DNA of 64,000 nucleotides. Origin: Actinomadura oligospora ATCC 43269. Its GTDB lineage: Bacteria > Actinomycetota > Actinomycetes > Streptosporangiales > Streptosporangiaceae. Numbering within the stretch: the first letter of the stretch is position 1; every line of letters starts with the position of its first letter. A program made the position numbers and the translations under genes. Under the pieces are notes generated by a model. The model did not search any database, was not told where the DNA came from, and was given only the letters and a program-made list of their open reading frames with translations. Below are positions 30,956 through 40,142 of this stretch, in pieces. The DNA lies in the NCBI RefSeq assembly GCF_000518265.1, contig NZ_KI912411.1, positions 1 to 64,000 of the forward strand, written 5' to 3'.

Positions 30956-31298
30956 CGCGATCTCCGGGGAGTTCACGTGCGGGGGCCGGGGGCAATCCTG
31001 CTAGGAATAGCGTGCAGGTGCAAGATCTGATGCACGTGCAGATTCACGGATCTTCGTGCGTCACCCCCGCCCCGGACGCTCGTTCGCACCCCTCCCGAAC
31101 GCCCGTCCGCGACCCCTCGGCGAGCCCCGCACCATCCGCCACCAGCCCCTATGTCATAGGGCTTCCCGCGCCTCGCGGCGTCGTAGGACGAGCCCCGGAC
31201 CCGAACTCCCGGGCGCGCGGCCGGACAAGAAAGATCGGAACCCGGCGGGCGCGGCGCGCGGTCGGGGGCCGTTCGGTGATCGCAAGTCACCGGTTCCT
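30956..31298. other. Divergent intergenic region with a TGCACGTGCA palindrome
   Basis: Upstream DNA of two divergent genes. The perfect palindrome TGCACGTGCA (31031-31040) and the related GTGCAGGTGCA (31012-31022) lie on the side of the leftward gene, where a weak TTGCAC-N17-CAGGAT promoter can be drawn on the minus strand. Both are possible regulator sites. Confidence 0.4.
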
Positions 31299-31304
31299 TA
31301 CGAT
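31299..31304 (+). promoter_or_regulatory. Putative -10 box giving a leaderless ltrA-like mRNA
   Basis: TACGAT followed by 6 nt and then ATG 31311; no ribosome binding site. Fits the leaderless pattern seen at several other genes of this window. Confidence 0.55.
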
Positions 31305-31310
31305 GCGCTC

Positions 31311-32501
31311 ATGACCGAGCGCCCCGTGATCGTCGGCCGCCCGTGGCGGCGCCGCATGGAGGCCCGCGACCCCGCCGAGCGGCACCGGGTGGCGTCCTCC
31401 CTCGAGCTGTTCTTCGACCTCTGCTTCGTGGTCGCCGTCGGCGCCGACGCCGCGCGCCTGGAGCACGCGCTCGCCGAGGGCCACGTTCTCGGCGGCGTCG
31501 TGGCGTTCCTGGTGATCTTCGCGGCGATCAACTGGTCATGGCTGAACTACACCTGGTTCGCCTCCGCCTACGACACCGACGACACCTACTTCCGGCTGGC
31601 GACCATGGTGGTCATGGCCGGGGCCCTGGTGCTGTCGGCGGGCGTCCCCCGCGCCTTCGACCACCAGGACCTGCGGGTCCTGGTGGCCGGCATCGCGATC
31701 ATGCGGCTGGGCCTGGAGTCCCAGCGGCTCCGGGCGGCGGGCGGCGATCCCGCCCACCGGACGACCATGCTCCGCTTCGCCGCAGGCGAGAGCGCCTGCA
31801 CCCTCTACTGGCTCCTGGTCGCGTTCGCCGCGCCCCACGACCGGCAGCCCTGGCTGATCGCGGCCGGGATCGTCGCCGAGTTGCTCGTCCCGCCGTGGGC
31901 GGAGGCCGCCGGCCTGACGACCTGGCACCCGCACCACATCACCGAGCGGTACGGGCTGTTGACGATCATCGTGCTGGGCGAGACGGTCCTGTCGTCCACC
32001 AACGCGGTGCGGGACGCCCTGTCCGGCGACGCCTCGTTCCGGCTCTACACGGTCGCGGCCGGGGGCCTGGTCACCGTGTTCGGCATGTGGTGGGTGTACT
32101 TCTCGATGTCCTCGGCCGGGCTGCTCACGACGCTGAGGAAGGCGATCGCCTGGGGGTACGGGCATTACGTGATCTACGCGTCCGGCGCCGCCGTCGGCGC
32201 GGGGATCGCGGTGAACGCCGCCTACGCGACGCACGAGGCGCACATCTCGTCCACGACGGCGGGGCTGGCCCTGACGATCCCGGTGTTCTGCTACCTGCTG
32301 GTGGTCTGGTGGCTGCTCGTGCGCCCGCACGGGGCGGACGCCCCGTACGCGTGGGGCATGCCGGTGATCGGGTTGTTGGCGGTCGCCTCCTCCTGGAGCG
32401 GGCATGCGGTCGCCGTCTCCGGCGTCCTTATGGCCCTGCTGATCCTGCTGAGCATCTGGGCGCACGGTACAAAAGGCCCTCGGCCGTCCACCTCTTCTTA
32501 A
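31311..32501 (+). CDS. Low temperature requirement protein A (LtrA) family membrane protein
   Basis: 396 aa with about eleven membrane helices. The LtrA hallmark near the start, VASSLELFFDLCFVVAVG, and the later WHPHHITERYGLLTIIVLGE are present. LtrA was named from cold-sensitive Listeria, but its biochemical role is still unknown; it may be a transporter or intramembrane enzyme. It appears to be leaderless. It stands between the repeat-rich protein (divergent) and the AlkZ-like gene (same strand, 61 nt on). Confidence 0.85.
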   Translation: MTERPVIVGRPWRRRMEARDPAERHRVASSLELFFDLCFVVAVGADAARLEHALAEGHVLGGVVAFLVIFAAINWSWLNYTWFASAYDTDDTYFRLATMVVMAGALVLSAGVPRAFDHQDLRVLVAGIAIMRLGLESQRLRAAGGDPAHRTTMLRFAAGESACTLYWLLVAFAAPHDRQPWLIAAGIVAELLVPPWAEAAGLTTWHPHHITERYGLLTIIVLGETVLSSTNAVRDALSGDASFRLYTVAAGGLVTVFGMWWVYFSMSSAGLLTTLRKAIAWGYGHYVIYASGAAVGAGIAVNAAYATHEAHISSTTAGLALTIPVFCYLLVVWWLLVRPHGADAPYAWGMPVIGLLAVASSWSGHAVAVSGVLMALLILLSIWAHGTKGPRPSTSS

Positions 32502-32562
32502 GGGCCGATGCTGGAGACCCGCCGCGTTAGGGTCGCGGCGATCTAGTGAAAGGCGACCGTCC

Positions 32563-33663
32563 ATGACCGAGCCCCTTAGCCTGCGTCAGCTGAACCGGGC
32601 GACGCTCGCACGGCAGATGCTGCTGGCCCGGGAGGCCGTCCCGGTCCCCGAAGCGGTCGGACGGCTCGGCGGGCTCCAGGCGCAGGAGCCGAAGCCGCCG
32701 TTCCTCGGTCTGTGGTCGCGCGTGGAGGGGTTCAGCGCCGAAGATCTGCACGGCGTCCTCCAGGACCGGTCCGTGGTGCGGGCGACATTCCTGCGCGGAA
32801 CGCTGCACCTGGTGGCGGCCACCGACTACGCGGCGCTGCGGACGACGCTCCAGCCGATGTTGGACGGGGCGTTGAAGGTCCTCGGCGACCGGGCGGCGGG
32901 CCTGGACCGTCCGGCGGTGCTCGCGGCGGCACGGCGGCACCTCACGGAGGGGCCGCGCACCTTCAACGAGCTGCGCGCCCTGCTCCAGGAGGACTTTCCG
33001 GAGGTCAACGACCGCGCGCTCGGATATGCCGTCCGCATGTGGCTGCCGCTGACGATGGTGCCGACGGAGGACCGTTGGGGGTTCCCGCGCACCGCCTCGT
33101 TCACCCTCGCCGACACCTGGCTCCACGCCCCGATCTCCGACACGCCGGACGACGAGGCGCTCGCGCTGCGGTACCTGGCGGCGTTCGGCCCGGCCACGGC
33201 TGCGGACGCGCAGACCTGGTCGGGCCTGGCGGCATTGGGAGCGGCGTTGGAGCGCCTGCGTCCCAAGCTCCGGACATTCCAGGACGAGCGGGGCCGCGAG
33301 CTGTTCGACCTGCCCGACGCACCGCGCCCGCACGAGGACGTCGACGTCCCGGCACGTTTTCTTCCCGAGTTCGACAATCTCGTCCTCGCGCATGCCGATC
33401 GGCAGCGGATCATCGCCGACGCGCACCGCCCGCTGCTCACCACCAAGAACCTGCGTGTCCGTGCCGTTTTCCTCTGGGACGGCTTCGCAGCGGGCCTTTG
33501 GGAGCTGGAACGTAAGCGCAAGATCGCGACACTGCGCCTCCGCCCCTTCGAGCCGCTCCCCCGTGAGGCCGTCGAGGCGCTGACCGCCGAAGGCGAATCC
33601 CTCCTGCGCTTCACCGAGCCGGACGCTACGGACCACCAGATCAACATCGTCGCGTCCGCCTGA
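32563..33663 (+). CDS. AlkZ-like DNA glycosylase (winged-helix HTH_42 family)
   Basis: 366 aa, usual length of the AlkZ/YcaQ family. The catalytic QxQ motif appears as Gln39-Ala-Gln41 in GGLQAQEP, followed by the family's RTFLRGT-like VRATFLRGTLHLV. The C-terminal barrel block DNLVLAHADRQRII is typical. AlkZ of Streptomyces unhooks interstrand cross-links made by azinomycin and AlkX/YcaQ acts on nitrogen-mustard cross-links. No toxin or antibiotic cluster is adjacent, so a general alkylation-repair role is more likely than self-resistance. Confidence 0.82.
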   Translation: MTEPLSLRQLNRATLARQMLLAREAVPVPEAVGRLGGLQAQEPKPPFLGLWSRVEGFSAEDLHGVLQDRSVVRATFLRGTLHLVAATDYAALRTTLQPMLDGALKVLGDRAAGLDRPAVLAAARRHLTEGPRTFNELRALLQEDFPEVNDRALGYAVRMWLPLTMVPTEDRWGFPRTASFTLADTWLHAPISDTPDDEALALRYLAAFGPATAADAQTWSGLAALGAALERLRPKLRTFQDERGRELFDLPDAPRPHEDVDVPARFLPEFDNLVLAHADRQRIIADAHRPLLTTKNLRVRAVFLWDGFAAGLWELERKRKIATLRLRPFEPLPREAVEALTAEGESLLRFTEPDATDHQINIVASA

Positions 33664-33943
33664 GCCCCCGGGACAGCGCGTCACCGCCCGCGCGCGGGCC
33701 GCATCCAATAGTGATCAAGCCGAGACCTGGACTGATTGAAAGATCCACGATTTGAGCGCAAGCTGTCTGGGTCAACCCCGCGACACCGTCCCATGACTCC
33801 TGGCGAGTTCTGACATGCCCCTAACGCAATGGTCCGCGATCGGCGACTCCACAGCCGTGGCCGACGCGGACTCCCACCCCGCCTTCTCCATGCCGCCTGC
33901 CCCGGCCCGACGCCCCACCCCGTACCGCCGACAGGACGCGACC

Positions 33944-34216
33944 ATGTTCGAGATCTGGGAGACAGGCGAGCCTCCGCGGCGCATCACGGAAGCCGGAAGC
34001 CTCGAGGTCGCACTCGAGAAGGTCGACACCATGTGCCGGCTGCGCCACGACCAGGCCGTCGCGCACGTGGGCCGGACCAGCGAGCACTACCGCTTTGAGA
34101 TCCGCGACCCGCTGGGCCGCGCGCTCGCCCGCCTCACCTACGCCCCGGACACGACCCGCGAGTACCAGAGCGTGGTCGTCGAGGAGCTCCGGGGGGACGG
34201 CCGGTCACCCAGCTGA
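33944..34216 (+). CDS. Small hypothetical protein
   Basis: 90 aa from ATG 33944, preceded by AGGA 8-9 nt upstream; an in-frame extension to 33815 is Pro/Arg-rich and unlikely. The sequence (MFEIWETGEPPRRITEAGSL, YRFEIRDPLGRALARLTY) suggests a compact alpha/beta fold with strands around FEI and RFEIRD. I do not recognise the family. No signal peptide or membrane helix. A strong terminator follows. Confidence 0.6.
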   Translation: MFEIWETGEPPRRITEAGSLEVALEKVDTMCRLRHDQAVAHVGRTSEHYRFEIRDPLGRALARLTYAPDTTREYQSVVVEELRGDGRSPS

Positions 34217-34233
34217 CCGTCCCCCTTCGGCAT

Positions 34234-34270
34234 ACGGCCGCCCGTTCCTCCACGAGAGGCGGGCGGCCGT
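34234..34270 (+). terminator. Terminator after the small hypothetical gene
   Basis: A perfect 11-bp stem ACGGCCGCCCG/CGGGCGGCCGT (34234-34244 with 34260-34270), 17 nt after the stop codon. Confidence 0.7.
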
Positions 34271-34371
34271 CCCGGTTTCTCCGCCTGTGAAGTCGGCCCG
34301 GCGGCTCATTGGAACGTTCTTCTTCGGACCCGTGGCAGGATGCGGGACAGGTGATCGGAGAGGAGCGCGGG

Positions 34372-35700
34372 GTGCCGGATTCGCGGCGATGGCGGGAGGC
34401 GACGCGCTCGTGGGCGCGCGGAACGGGCCGTCCAGGCGAATCCGACGACCAGGCCGCGACGGCACGTGACGCTGCGGAAACGCTGGTCAGCGCCGCTCTG
34501 GAAGCCCTCACACTGGACGACGCGTCCACTTGGTCACTGTGCGTGGAACGGCTCTCCGGTTTCCCGGCCGACCCGCGAACCGTTGATCTGGCGCTCGTCC
34601 GCCGCCTGCGGCACTCGGTGCGCATCGCCTGGGAGCGCGGCTGGCTTCCGACGGACCTGGCGCGCCACACCGCACGCGAATTGAGCGGGCGGCACCGTTC
34701 GCTTCTCGTGGACGCCATCGCCGACGAGATGCGGTCCTATGGCGCGGCCACCGTGGACGCCCGTTGGCGTGCCCAGCTCGAGGCACTGGGGGCCGAGGTC
34801 TGGTGGAACGCCGATGAAGAGCGCCTCCGAACCTGGCGCACGCGCGAGGCCGTCCCCGTTTCGGCTTCTGTGGCGGCTGTACTGGAACTGCTGCGCGTGC
34901 TGGCCGCCCTACCGCGCCTGGCGCTGATCGGACCGCTTCCTGGGACGGCCGTCCGAAGCGAGGCGTCCGTGAGGCGGGCCTCCGCCGCTGCGCCTGATCA
35001 GAAGATGCTGAGTAAAGTCCGGGCGTTGTTGGCGAAGGCGGAGTCCACGGAGTTCCCCGAGGAGGCCGAGGCGCTCAGCGCCCGCGCCCAGGAACTCATG
35101 ACCAAGCACAGCATCGACCATGCTCTGCTGTCCGTCTCCAAAGACGGCCCCACCGGCCCGAACGGCTGCCGTATCCCGGTGGACGCGCCGTACGAGTCAC
35201 CCAAGGCCGTCCTGCTGACCGTGGTCGCGGAGGCCAATCGCTGCCGTGCCGTGTGGCATCGGGAACTGGGCCTGTCCACGGTCTTGGGCTTCCCCGCAGA
35301 CCTGGCCGCCACCGAGATGCTCTTCACGTCTCTCCTGGTACAGGCCACATCGGCGATGGTTCGAGCGGGATCCCAACAGGACACCCTGGGCCGGTCCCGG
35401 ACACGTTCCTTCCGGCACGCCTTCCTCAACGCCTACGCGGCCCGTATCGGCGAGCGCCTCCACGCCGCGAGCGCCCGCGCCACGCAGGAGGCCGCGCAGG
35501 ACACCGCCACCCGCCAGGACCTCCTGCCCGTCCTGTCCGCCCGCGATCAGGCGGTGGACCAGGCCGTCAACGACCTTTTCCCTGCCCTGACCCGAGGCCG
35601 TGCCCGGCGTGTCTCCAACTACGAGGGCTGGGTCGCCGGACGCGCCGCAGCCGACCTGGCCGCCCTCCACTCCAACGACCGGATCTCCACGACGTCCTAG
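34372..35700 (+). CDS. DUF2786 domain protein
   Basis: 442 aa. The DUF2786 core is at about 212-255 (KVRALLAKAESTEFPEEAEA, then LSARAQELMTKHSID), and the region after it (AVLLTVVAEANRCRAVWHRE) fits the domain that usually follows DUF2786. These proteins are widespread in actinobacteria and phages; the biochemical role is not established. The first 200 residues are helical and less conserved. GTG 34372 was chosen because GGAGAGGAG lies 6 nt before it. Monocistronic. Confidence 0.75.
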   Translation: MPDSRRWREATRSWARGTGRPGESDDQAATARDAAETLVSAALEALTLDDASTWSLCVERLSGFPADPRTVDLALVRRLRHSVRIAWERGWLPTDLARHTARELSGRHRSLLVDAIADEMRSYGAATVDARWRAQLEALGAEVWWNADEERLRTWRTREAVPVSASVAAVLELLRVLAALPRLALIGPLPGTAVRSEASVRRASAAAPDQKMLSKVRALLAKAESTEFPEEAEALSARAQELMTKHSIDHALLSVSKDGPTGPNGCRIPVDAPYESPKAVLLTVVAEANRCRAVWHRELGLSTVLGFPADLAATEMLFTSLLVQATSAMVRAGSQQDTLGRSRTRSFRHAFLNAYAARIGERLHAASARATQEAAQDTATRQDLLPVLSARDQAVDQAVNDLFPALTRGRARRVSNYEGWVAGRAAADLAALHSNDRISTTS

Positions 35701-36074
35701 CCGCGTCCTCTGGCTGCGAGGCCGGAATCGGGCCGTTTCCGCCCGATTCCGGGCAGCCCGAACTTGCCGCGCCGCACCGCGCGGTTCCGCTGAATCAGTG
35801 CTGGTGAAGCCCGCAGGACTTCCAGGAGCCGCCGCGCACTCTGGGCAGCGGCCACATCTCCCAAATGCCGCCCACTGAAGACGGCCGTTCCCCCCTGATC
35901 GCCCGACTCTCACCCTGGGAGCCGGACGCCTGCCTTGCCCGCGTCACCTTCGGCCTCGTACGCACGCGCGCCATGGCCGCACTCGGCCCTGACGGCGGCC
36001 GCTCCACGCGCCTGACTTCATCGGCAGGTCGCGGGAGGACGAAGCGCCCTCAGTGAAGGGCGACGGCAGCCGGA
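35701..36074. other. Non-coding stretch
   Basis: No convincing gene. The only structure noted is a CGCCCT/AGGGCG stem at about 36045-36062, which could terminate the small leftward HTH gene that ends at 36075. Confidence 0.5.
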
Positions 36075-36293
36075 TCAGCTGCTCTTCTTCCTGCCCCTGG
36101 TGTTGCCGCCACGGCCGCGCAATTTGACGTCGGCCTCCTTCAGGACGTTGTAGATGAATCCGTAGGACCGTCCGGTCTCGGCGGCGAGATCACGAATGCT
36201 CTCTCCGGCGTGGTACCGGGGTGCCAACTCCTTGGCGAGCTCGATGCGCTGGTCACCCGTCACGCGGGTGCCCCTCGGAAGAGTGCGGGTCAC
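36075..36293 (-). CDS. Small helix-turn-helix DNA-binding protein
   Basis: 72 aa from GTG 36293 with AGGAGG 5-6 nt upstream, which decides the start. A homeodomain-like helix-turn-helix covers residues 15-50 (ELAPRYHAGESIRDLAAETG, then RSYGFIYNVL), followed by a basic RGRGGNTRGRKKSS tail that resembles an AT-hook and could hold the minor groove. Short HTH proteins of this kind are very conserved in actinomycetes; I know no firm function. It probably acts as a nucleoid-type or global regulator. Confidence 0.75.
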   Translation of the reverse strand: MTRTLPRGTRVTGDQRIELAKELAPRYHAGESIRDLAAETGRSYGFIYNVLKEADVKLRGRGGNTRGRKKSS

Positions 36294-37051
36294 GAGTACC
36301 TCCTGGCTGACTACCGCGCTGCCCGGCGGGGGACGTCCCCGCAGTTCACAGCACTGATGATCTACCCCAACGTACACATTCCCCGCAAACCGGCCGCCAC
36401 TCCGCACGATTCGACAACTTCTCGGCCACACGTGGTCGATTCCACGGCCCCCGGCGTGTCGCGATCAGGCAAACCCCTTGTCGGCCAGCATCCCCGGCCG
36501 ACCGCGAAGCCCTCCACAGGAGAACCTTCAGCGCCTGCAAGAGCGGAACCCGCCCAGGCCCCCTTCGCATGCGCGGGGGCGTGCCCTGACCTGGCCGTAC
36601 GACACGCTCAGGGCCGACCGGGAGGTGGCCTTCTCTTCTCACCACCCCCACCGGCCGCTACCGTCGCTCGCCATTCGTGGGCCATATGCGGGCCATGGCC
36701 CGGGAGCGTCGGCCCTGGTGGGGCTACCCGCGTCGTAAACCTGCCACGTCAACGCCATGCACTTCACATGTTCCTAGGTGCCGCCCGCCGAGATGCCGTC
36801 AACTTCGAGCACCGAGCCCCCAATCAGTTGACTGACCTTGCGCTTTCAGACTCCACCACAGCACTCCAAGGCCAGGTCGAACCGCAGGGCATGAGAATTC
36901 CACGGGCAGTTCGGTCTCGTTCCGGCAGTCGGAGTACCGATGCCCGGAGCGACTCGCCCATCATCAACAGTGACCAATTCACCACGCTCTGTAGTTGAAG
37001 TGGCTACGATCGGCCTCCTGACGGTGACCACCGCGATCCCCCAAGGCGAAG
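36294..37051. other. Long intergenic region without a recognisable gene
   Basis: 758 bp. Several open frames exist but none has conserved features or good start signals. A minus-strand TTGCGG-N18-TAGATC at about 36361-36390 may be the promoter of the small HTH gene. The remainder has a C-rich composition like the degenerate 5' half of the following gene, so it may hold older gene remains. Confidence 0.5.
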
Positions 37052-38848
37052 ATGAACCGTTTCCTGGCAAGCCTCGGCCACACACGCCTACCCGGCGGGC
37101 CGCTCCGCTGCACCTGCGGCCTCCTCGGCTGCACGGCTCTGGCCAGCGCCCTCTACCTGCCCGCACACGCCCCCAAGGCGACTCCCGACCGGACGTCGTC
37201 CCCGTCGAGCCCCCTGACCGACGCCGCAGGTCTGCTCTCTCGCGCGCATACCGGCCTCCCGACTCCCCCGAAGCCTTCGTGGACGCGCGAGCAAATCCCC
37301 ACACCGCTGGGTCCGGCCGCGCCACCACCGGCACGCACGGAACTCCCGCCCGCACAGGTGAGCGAAGTAATCCCCGTGAAGTGGACGACCTTCGTGCAAG
37401 CAGCGGCAGGCCTCCCGCACCTGGCCAGCAGATCCGGCTCCTCGCACCCCATCTCACTGAATCCCGCAGCGTCGCAACTGGAGTCGATGATCAGCACTCT
37501 GCCGAGCAGAGCGAGGCGGCGATACCGCTCGACCACATACGCCTTGGAGCGGCCGAGCTCCGCAGCCCCGGAACAGACCGGCCCCGCGATCCCGGTTCTG
37601 TTTTTTGAGCCCACGACCACCAACAGAAGCAGCGGGCCCTTCCTCATGGGGGCGGGATACGGCCCGGACGGCAAGCGGAACACGGGAAGTCGGCGCTTCC
37701 CCGCACCGTCCGGCCCCAAGCACGCCGGTACCGGCAGGCCCGATACCTCCGCCACGTGGAAGCCCGTTCCTCACGGAAGGGTGCCTGCCGCATGCCTTCA
37801 GCCAGAGTCCTACACCCACTGGTTCACGGCACAGATATGCCATGCCGCTTGGGCAGCCGTGCTGCGGGGACAACTCCCGGGGCCGCCGACGAACCAAACG
37901 TCCCCGCATCACGGCAAGCACAATGGCCACTCCAAAGGCCAGTGGCCCACGAACCTCTCGCCCCACGACCACTCCACAGACGATCCTCACGCGCAGCCGA
38001 CCCCAGGCAGTTCAGTCACGCCGAATCCAGCTCGGCAATCGGCCGAGGCGACGCCATCACCAGCGGCTACGCGACGAGCCCGAACCACTCCTCATACCGG
38101 AGACCAACCTTCGCTCAGTGACTCGCTCCGCCCGCTACTTCTCCTCGGCCTGTTCCTCTGTGCCGCGGCGATGGGCGGCTATCCCTTCCGTCACCGGATC
38201 TACGCGCTGGCAGGCGCCGCTCTACTTCCCCCTCCCGGAGGCGACCCCCTCAACGACGAACGGCCGATGCATTTCTCCTATCGACCGGCCATTGACCCGT
38301 TCGCGATCCCGATGCTGGGCCTCTCCGGTTCCGGCGCGGCGGCCACCGTGCGGGTCATCACCCTCGCCGCGCTGGAGGAGTGCGCCGACACCGTCCTTGT
38401 CGTCATCCCCCGTCCCGACGCCACCGCGTTGTTCGGCCTCTCCGAGGACGAGTTGCTCGAGGACCGCATCGAGCCGCTCTTCATCCCCGGGAATCTGGAC
38501 GCGGCCCTCGCCTACCTCGAAACCGAGCTCGCGATTCGCAAGGACACCGGCGCGACCAGCGGACGCCGCCTCCTGCTCGCCGCCGACTGCGAGCAGGAAG
38601 CCGACCGGATCATCGCTCTCGTGGCGCACCACCCCACGCAGATCTCCGCCGTCCTCCTGGGCGACTGGCCAGGCGACAAGGCGACCGTGGACGATGACGG
38701 CCTCCTAACAGCGCCGTCCGCCCTGACGGGCAAGCTTCCCAATCGTCTCCCCGCCGTCTCCCGCACCGAAGCCCGAGACCGCCTACTCAACGTCCTCGAC
38801 CTTCCACCCCACCGCCCCCGTCCCAGGAAAAAGAGCAGGACCGCCTAA
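37052..38848 (+). CDS. Membrane protein resembling the C-terminal part of LysM/BTAD regulators; N-terminus degenerate
   Basis: 598 aa. The last 200 residues resemble the cytoplasmic part of the large LysM-BTAD membrane regulators of actinomycetes: a helix (LLLLGLFLCAAAMGG), then GLSGSGAAATVRVITLAALE, a Rossmann-like VLVVIPRPDATALFG, NLDAALAYLETEL and ISAVLLGDWPGD. The BTAD output domain is missing, as the frame stops there. Residues 40-350 are Pro/Ser/Thr/Arg-rich with no clear LysM and may be translated from a decayed or frameshifted gene. AAGGCGAAG precedes the ATG. Either a short, unusual family member or a gene in decay. Confidence 0.45.
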   Translation: MNRFLASLGHTRLPGGPLRCTCGLLGCTALASALYLPAHAPKATPDRTSSPSSPLTDAAGLLSRAHTGLPTPPKPSWTREQIPTPLGPAAPPPARTELPPAQVSEVIPVKWTTFVQAAAGLPHLASRSGSSHPISLNPAASQLESMISTLPSRARRRYRSTTYALERPSSAAPEQTGPAIPVLFFEPTTTNRSSGPFLMGAGYGPDGKRNTGSRRFPAPSGPKHAGTGRPDTSATWKPVPHGRVPAACLQPESYTHWFTAQICHAAWAAVLRGQLPGPPTNQTSPHHGKHNGHSKGQWPTNLSPHDHSTDDPHAQPTPGSSVTPNPARQSAEATPSPAATRRARTTPHTGDQPSLSDSLRPLLLLGLFLCAAAMGGYPFRHRIYALAGAALLPPPGGDPLNDERPMHFSYRPAIDPFAIPMLGLSGSGAAATVRVITLAALEECADTVLVVIPRPDATALFGLSEDELLEDRIEPLFIPGNLDAALAYLETELAIRKDTGATSGRRLLLAADCEQEADRIIALVAHHPTQISAVLLGDWPGDKATVDDDGLLTAPSALTGKLPNRLPAVSRTEARDRLLNVLDLPPHRPRPRKKSRTA

Positions 38849-38956
38849 CGCCCCGTACAGGGAGTAATGGTCAAGGTCTGTGGATGGGGCGGGATGCCGC
38901 CTCGCGTTGCGCGGCGTCGCCCGAAGCGAAGCTTCGTCACTCCGCCACCGGACCGC

Positions 38957-39370
38957 TCAGGAGAAGTCCGCGGCGGTGATTCCGTCGGGGTGTCCGGGCG
39001 GCCACTCCACCAACTCGATTCGGTAGCCATCCGGGTCGGTGAGCCACGACGTCTTCGGGCCGCGTGGACCGCCCGGAAGCTGGACAGGACCCGGCTCCAG
39101 ACCGGCGTCGGTCAGCCGTTCCAGGGTGGCGGCCAGTGCGTCCACCTGGATCGCGAGGTGGTCGAATCCGCTGCCCACGTCGACGCGTCCGCCGACGGGC
39201 CGGTGGACCAGTTCGAGCGAGGCCTCCGGTTCGCCGGGGAACTTGAGGATCACGAGGCGACTCCCGTCGCCGGTGTCGACCATGCCCAACTCGACGTAGC
39301 CCAAGGCGGCGTAGAAGGCGAGCGAGCGCTCCAGGTCGGTGACGCGGTAGCTGACGAAGAGCGTCTTCAT
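38957..39370 (-). CDS. Glyoxalase/VOC superfamily protein (lactoylglutathione-lyase-like)
   Basis: 137 aa, a single VOC unit pair. Typical words are YRVTDLERSLAFYAALGY, then SLELVHRP with a metal-ligand Glu, DHLAIQVDAL with a His ligand, and LTDPDGYRIELVEWP with a Glu ligand. This metal set is that of GloA-type enzymes, but thiol use in actinomycetes is mycothiol-based, so the true substrate is uncertain. The ATG has GGAGAC upstream. Monocistronic. Confidence 0.82.
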   Translation of the reverse strand: MKTLFVSYRVTDLERSLAFYAALGYVELGMVDTGDGSRLVILKFPGEPEASLELVHRPVGGRVDVGSGFDHLAIQVDALAATLERLTDAGLEPGPVQLPGGPRGPKTSWLTDPDGYRIELVEWPPGHPDGITAADFS

Positions 39371-39760
39371 GCGGTCTCCATCTCTCCTCCATAGCACGGG
39401 GATGCTCCGCTTCCCGGCCCGCAGGGGCAGGAAGCGGACAGTGGAAGGCTTCAGACAGCAGGCAGGCTCATCGGCCTAGCGAGGCATAAATCAAGAGCAG
39501 TCGAGGTCGCGCGTGCCCTGACCATGCGGTACCCGACGCGGTTCGAACTGTTCAACGCCACGCCGGAGCCCGTCCGCGAGGGCGGAACCATGGAAGATCG
39601 TGGAATTCCTCGACCTGTGCATCCGCTCCCGGGAGCGCGCCGTTCCCGCCCCGGGATTGAGGTGGTCAGGCTGCGTGAGCCTCGGGGCGTTCGACGAACC
39701 GATCGCGTTCGAAGCGGCTCCGGCCACACAAGGGCGACCAGGTGGGGGGCGTTCACGGCT
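39371..39760. other. Non-coding stretch beside an insertion-sequence remnant
   Basis: No gene supported. The frame that continues the transposase remnant on the minus strand to 39491 loses all similarity at about 39761, so the rest is not transposase. I see no terminal inverted repeats here. Confidence 0.5.
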
Positions 39761-40032
39761 CGCCTCGTCGATGCGCTTGTCGTTGACGCGCGCTGCCTTG
39801 ACCTCGCCGGTCCCCGCGGCTGTGGTCACCGAGCGGGGCTGGTGATGGCCGTTGCGGACCACGAGCCCGCCGCCCGCGATCGGGTCCCTGCCGTCAGCCA
39901 ACTCGGCTATTCAGGCATCGGCTTCGGCTTCCAGGGCGGCGGCGAGCATTGTCTCGCGCCCTCCCGGACGACCTCGTCGATGAGCGCGAAGCCATTGGCG
40001 GTCGTGCCCTCGGCGTCGACTCCGCTGAGCAT
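39761..40032 (-). pseudogene. IS256-family (mutator) transposase remnant, N-terminal part
   Basis: Minus-strand translation gives FALIDEVVREGAR, then after a one-base frame change MLAAALEAEADA-stop-IAELADG, and GLVVRNGHHQPRSVTTAAG with RVNDKRIDEA. This is the well-known N-terminal block of IS256-type transposases (normally LEAEADAYIAE and ARVNDKRIDE). There is a frameshift near 39957, an in-frame TGA in place of the usual Tyr codon, and loss of everything past about residue 90, including the DDE catalytic domain. It cannot move by itself and marks an old insertion. Confidence 0.8.
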
Positions 40033-40142
40033 GGATGTGCCTTCCCGACCGGTGTTCGCAGCACCGGCCTACATGGTGTTTCCGCTCGTGGAGGTCGCCG
40101 CGTGCTCGCCGATGGTGGTGCGCCTGCGTCCGTGTTGGGGGC

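Noticed and set aside
35865..36056. Small open frame of 63 codons on the plus strand
   Set aside because: No ribosome site, no hydrophobic or conserved pattern, and it ends in a hairpin that fits the leftward HTH gene.
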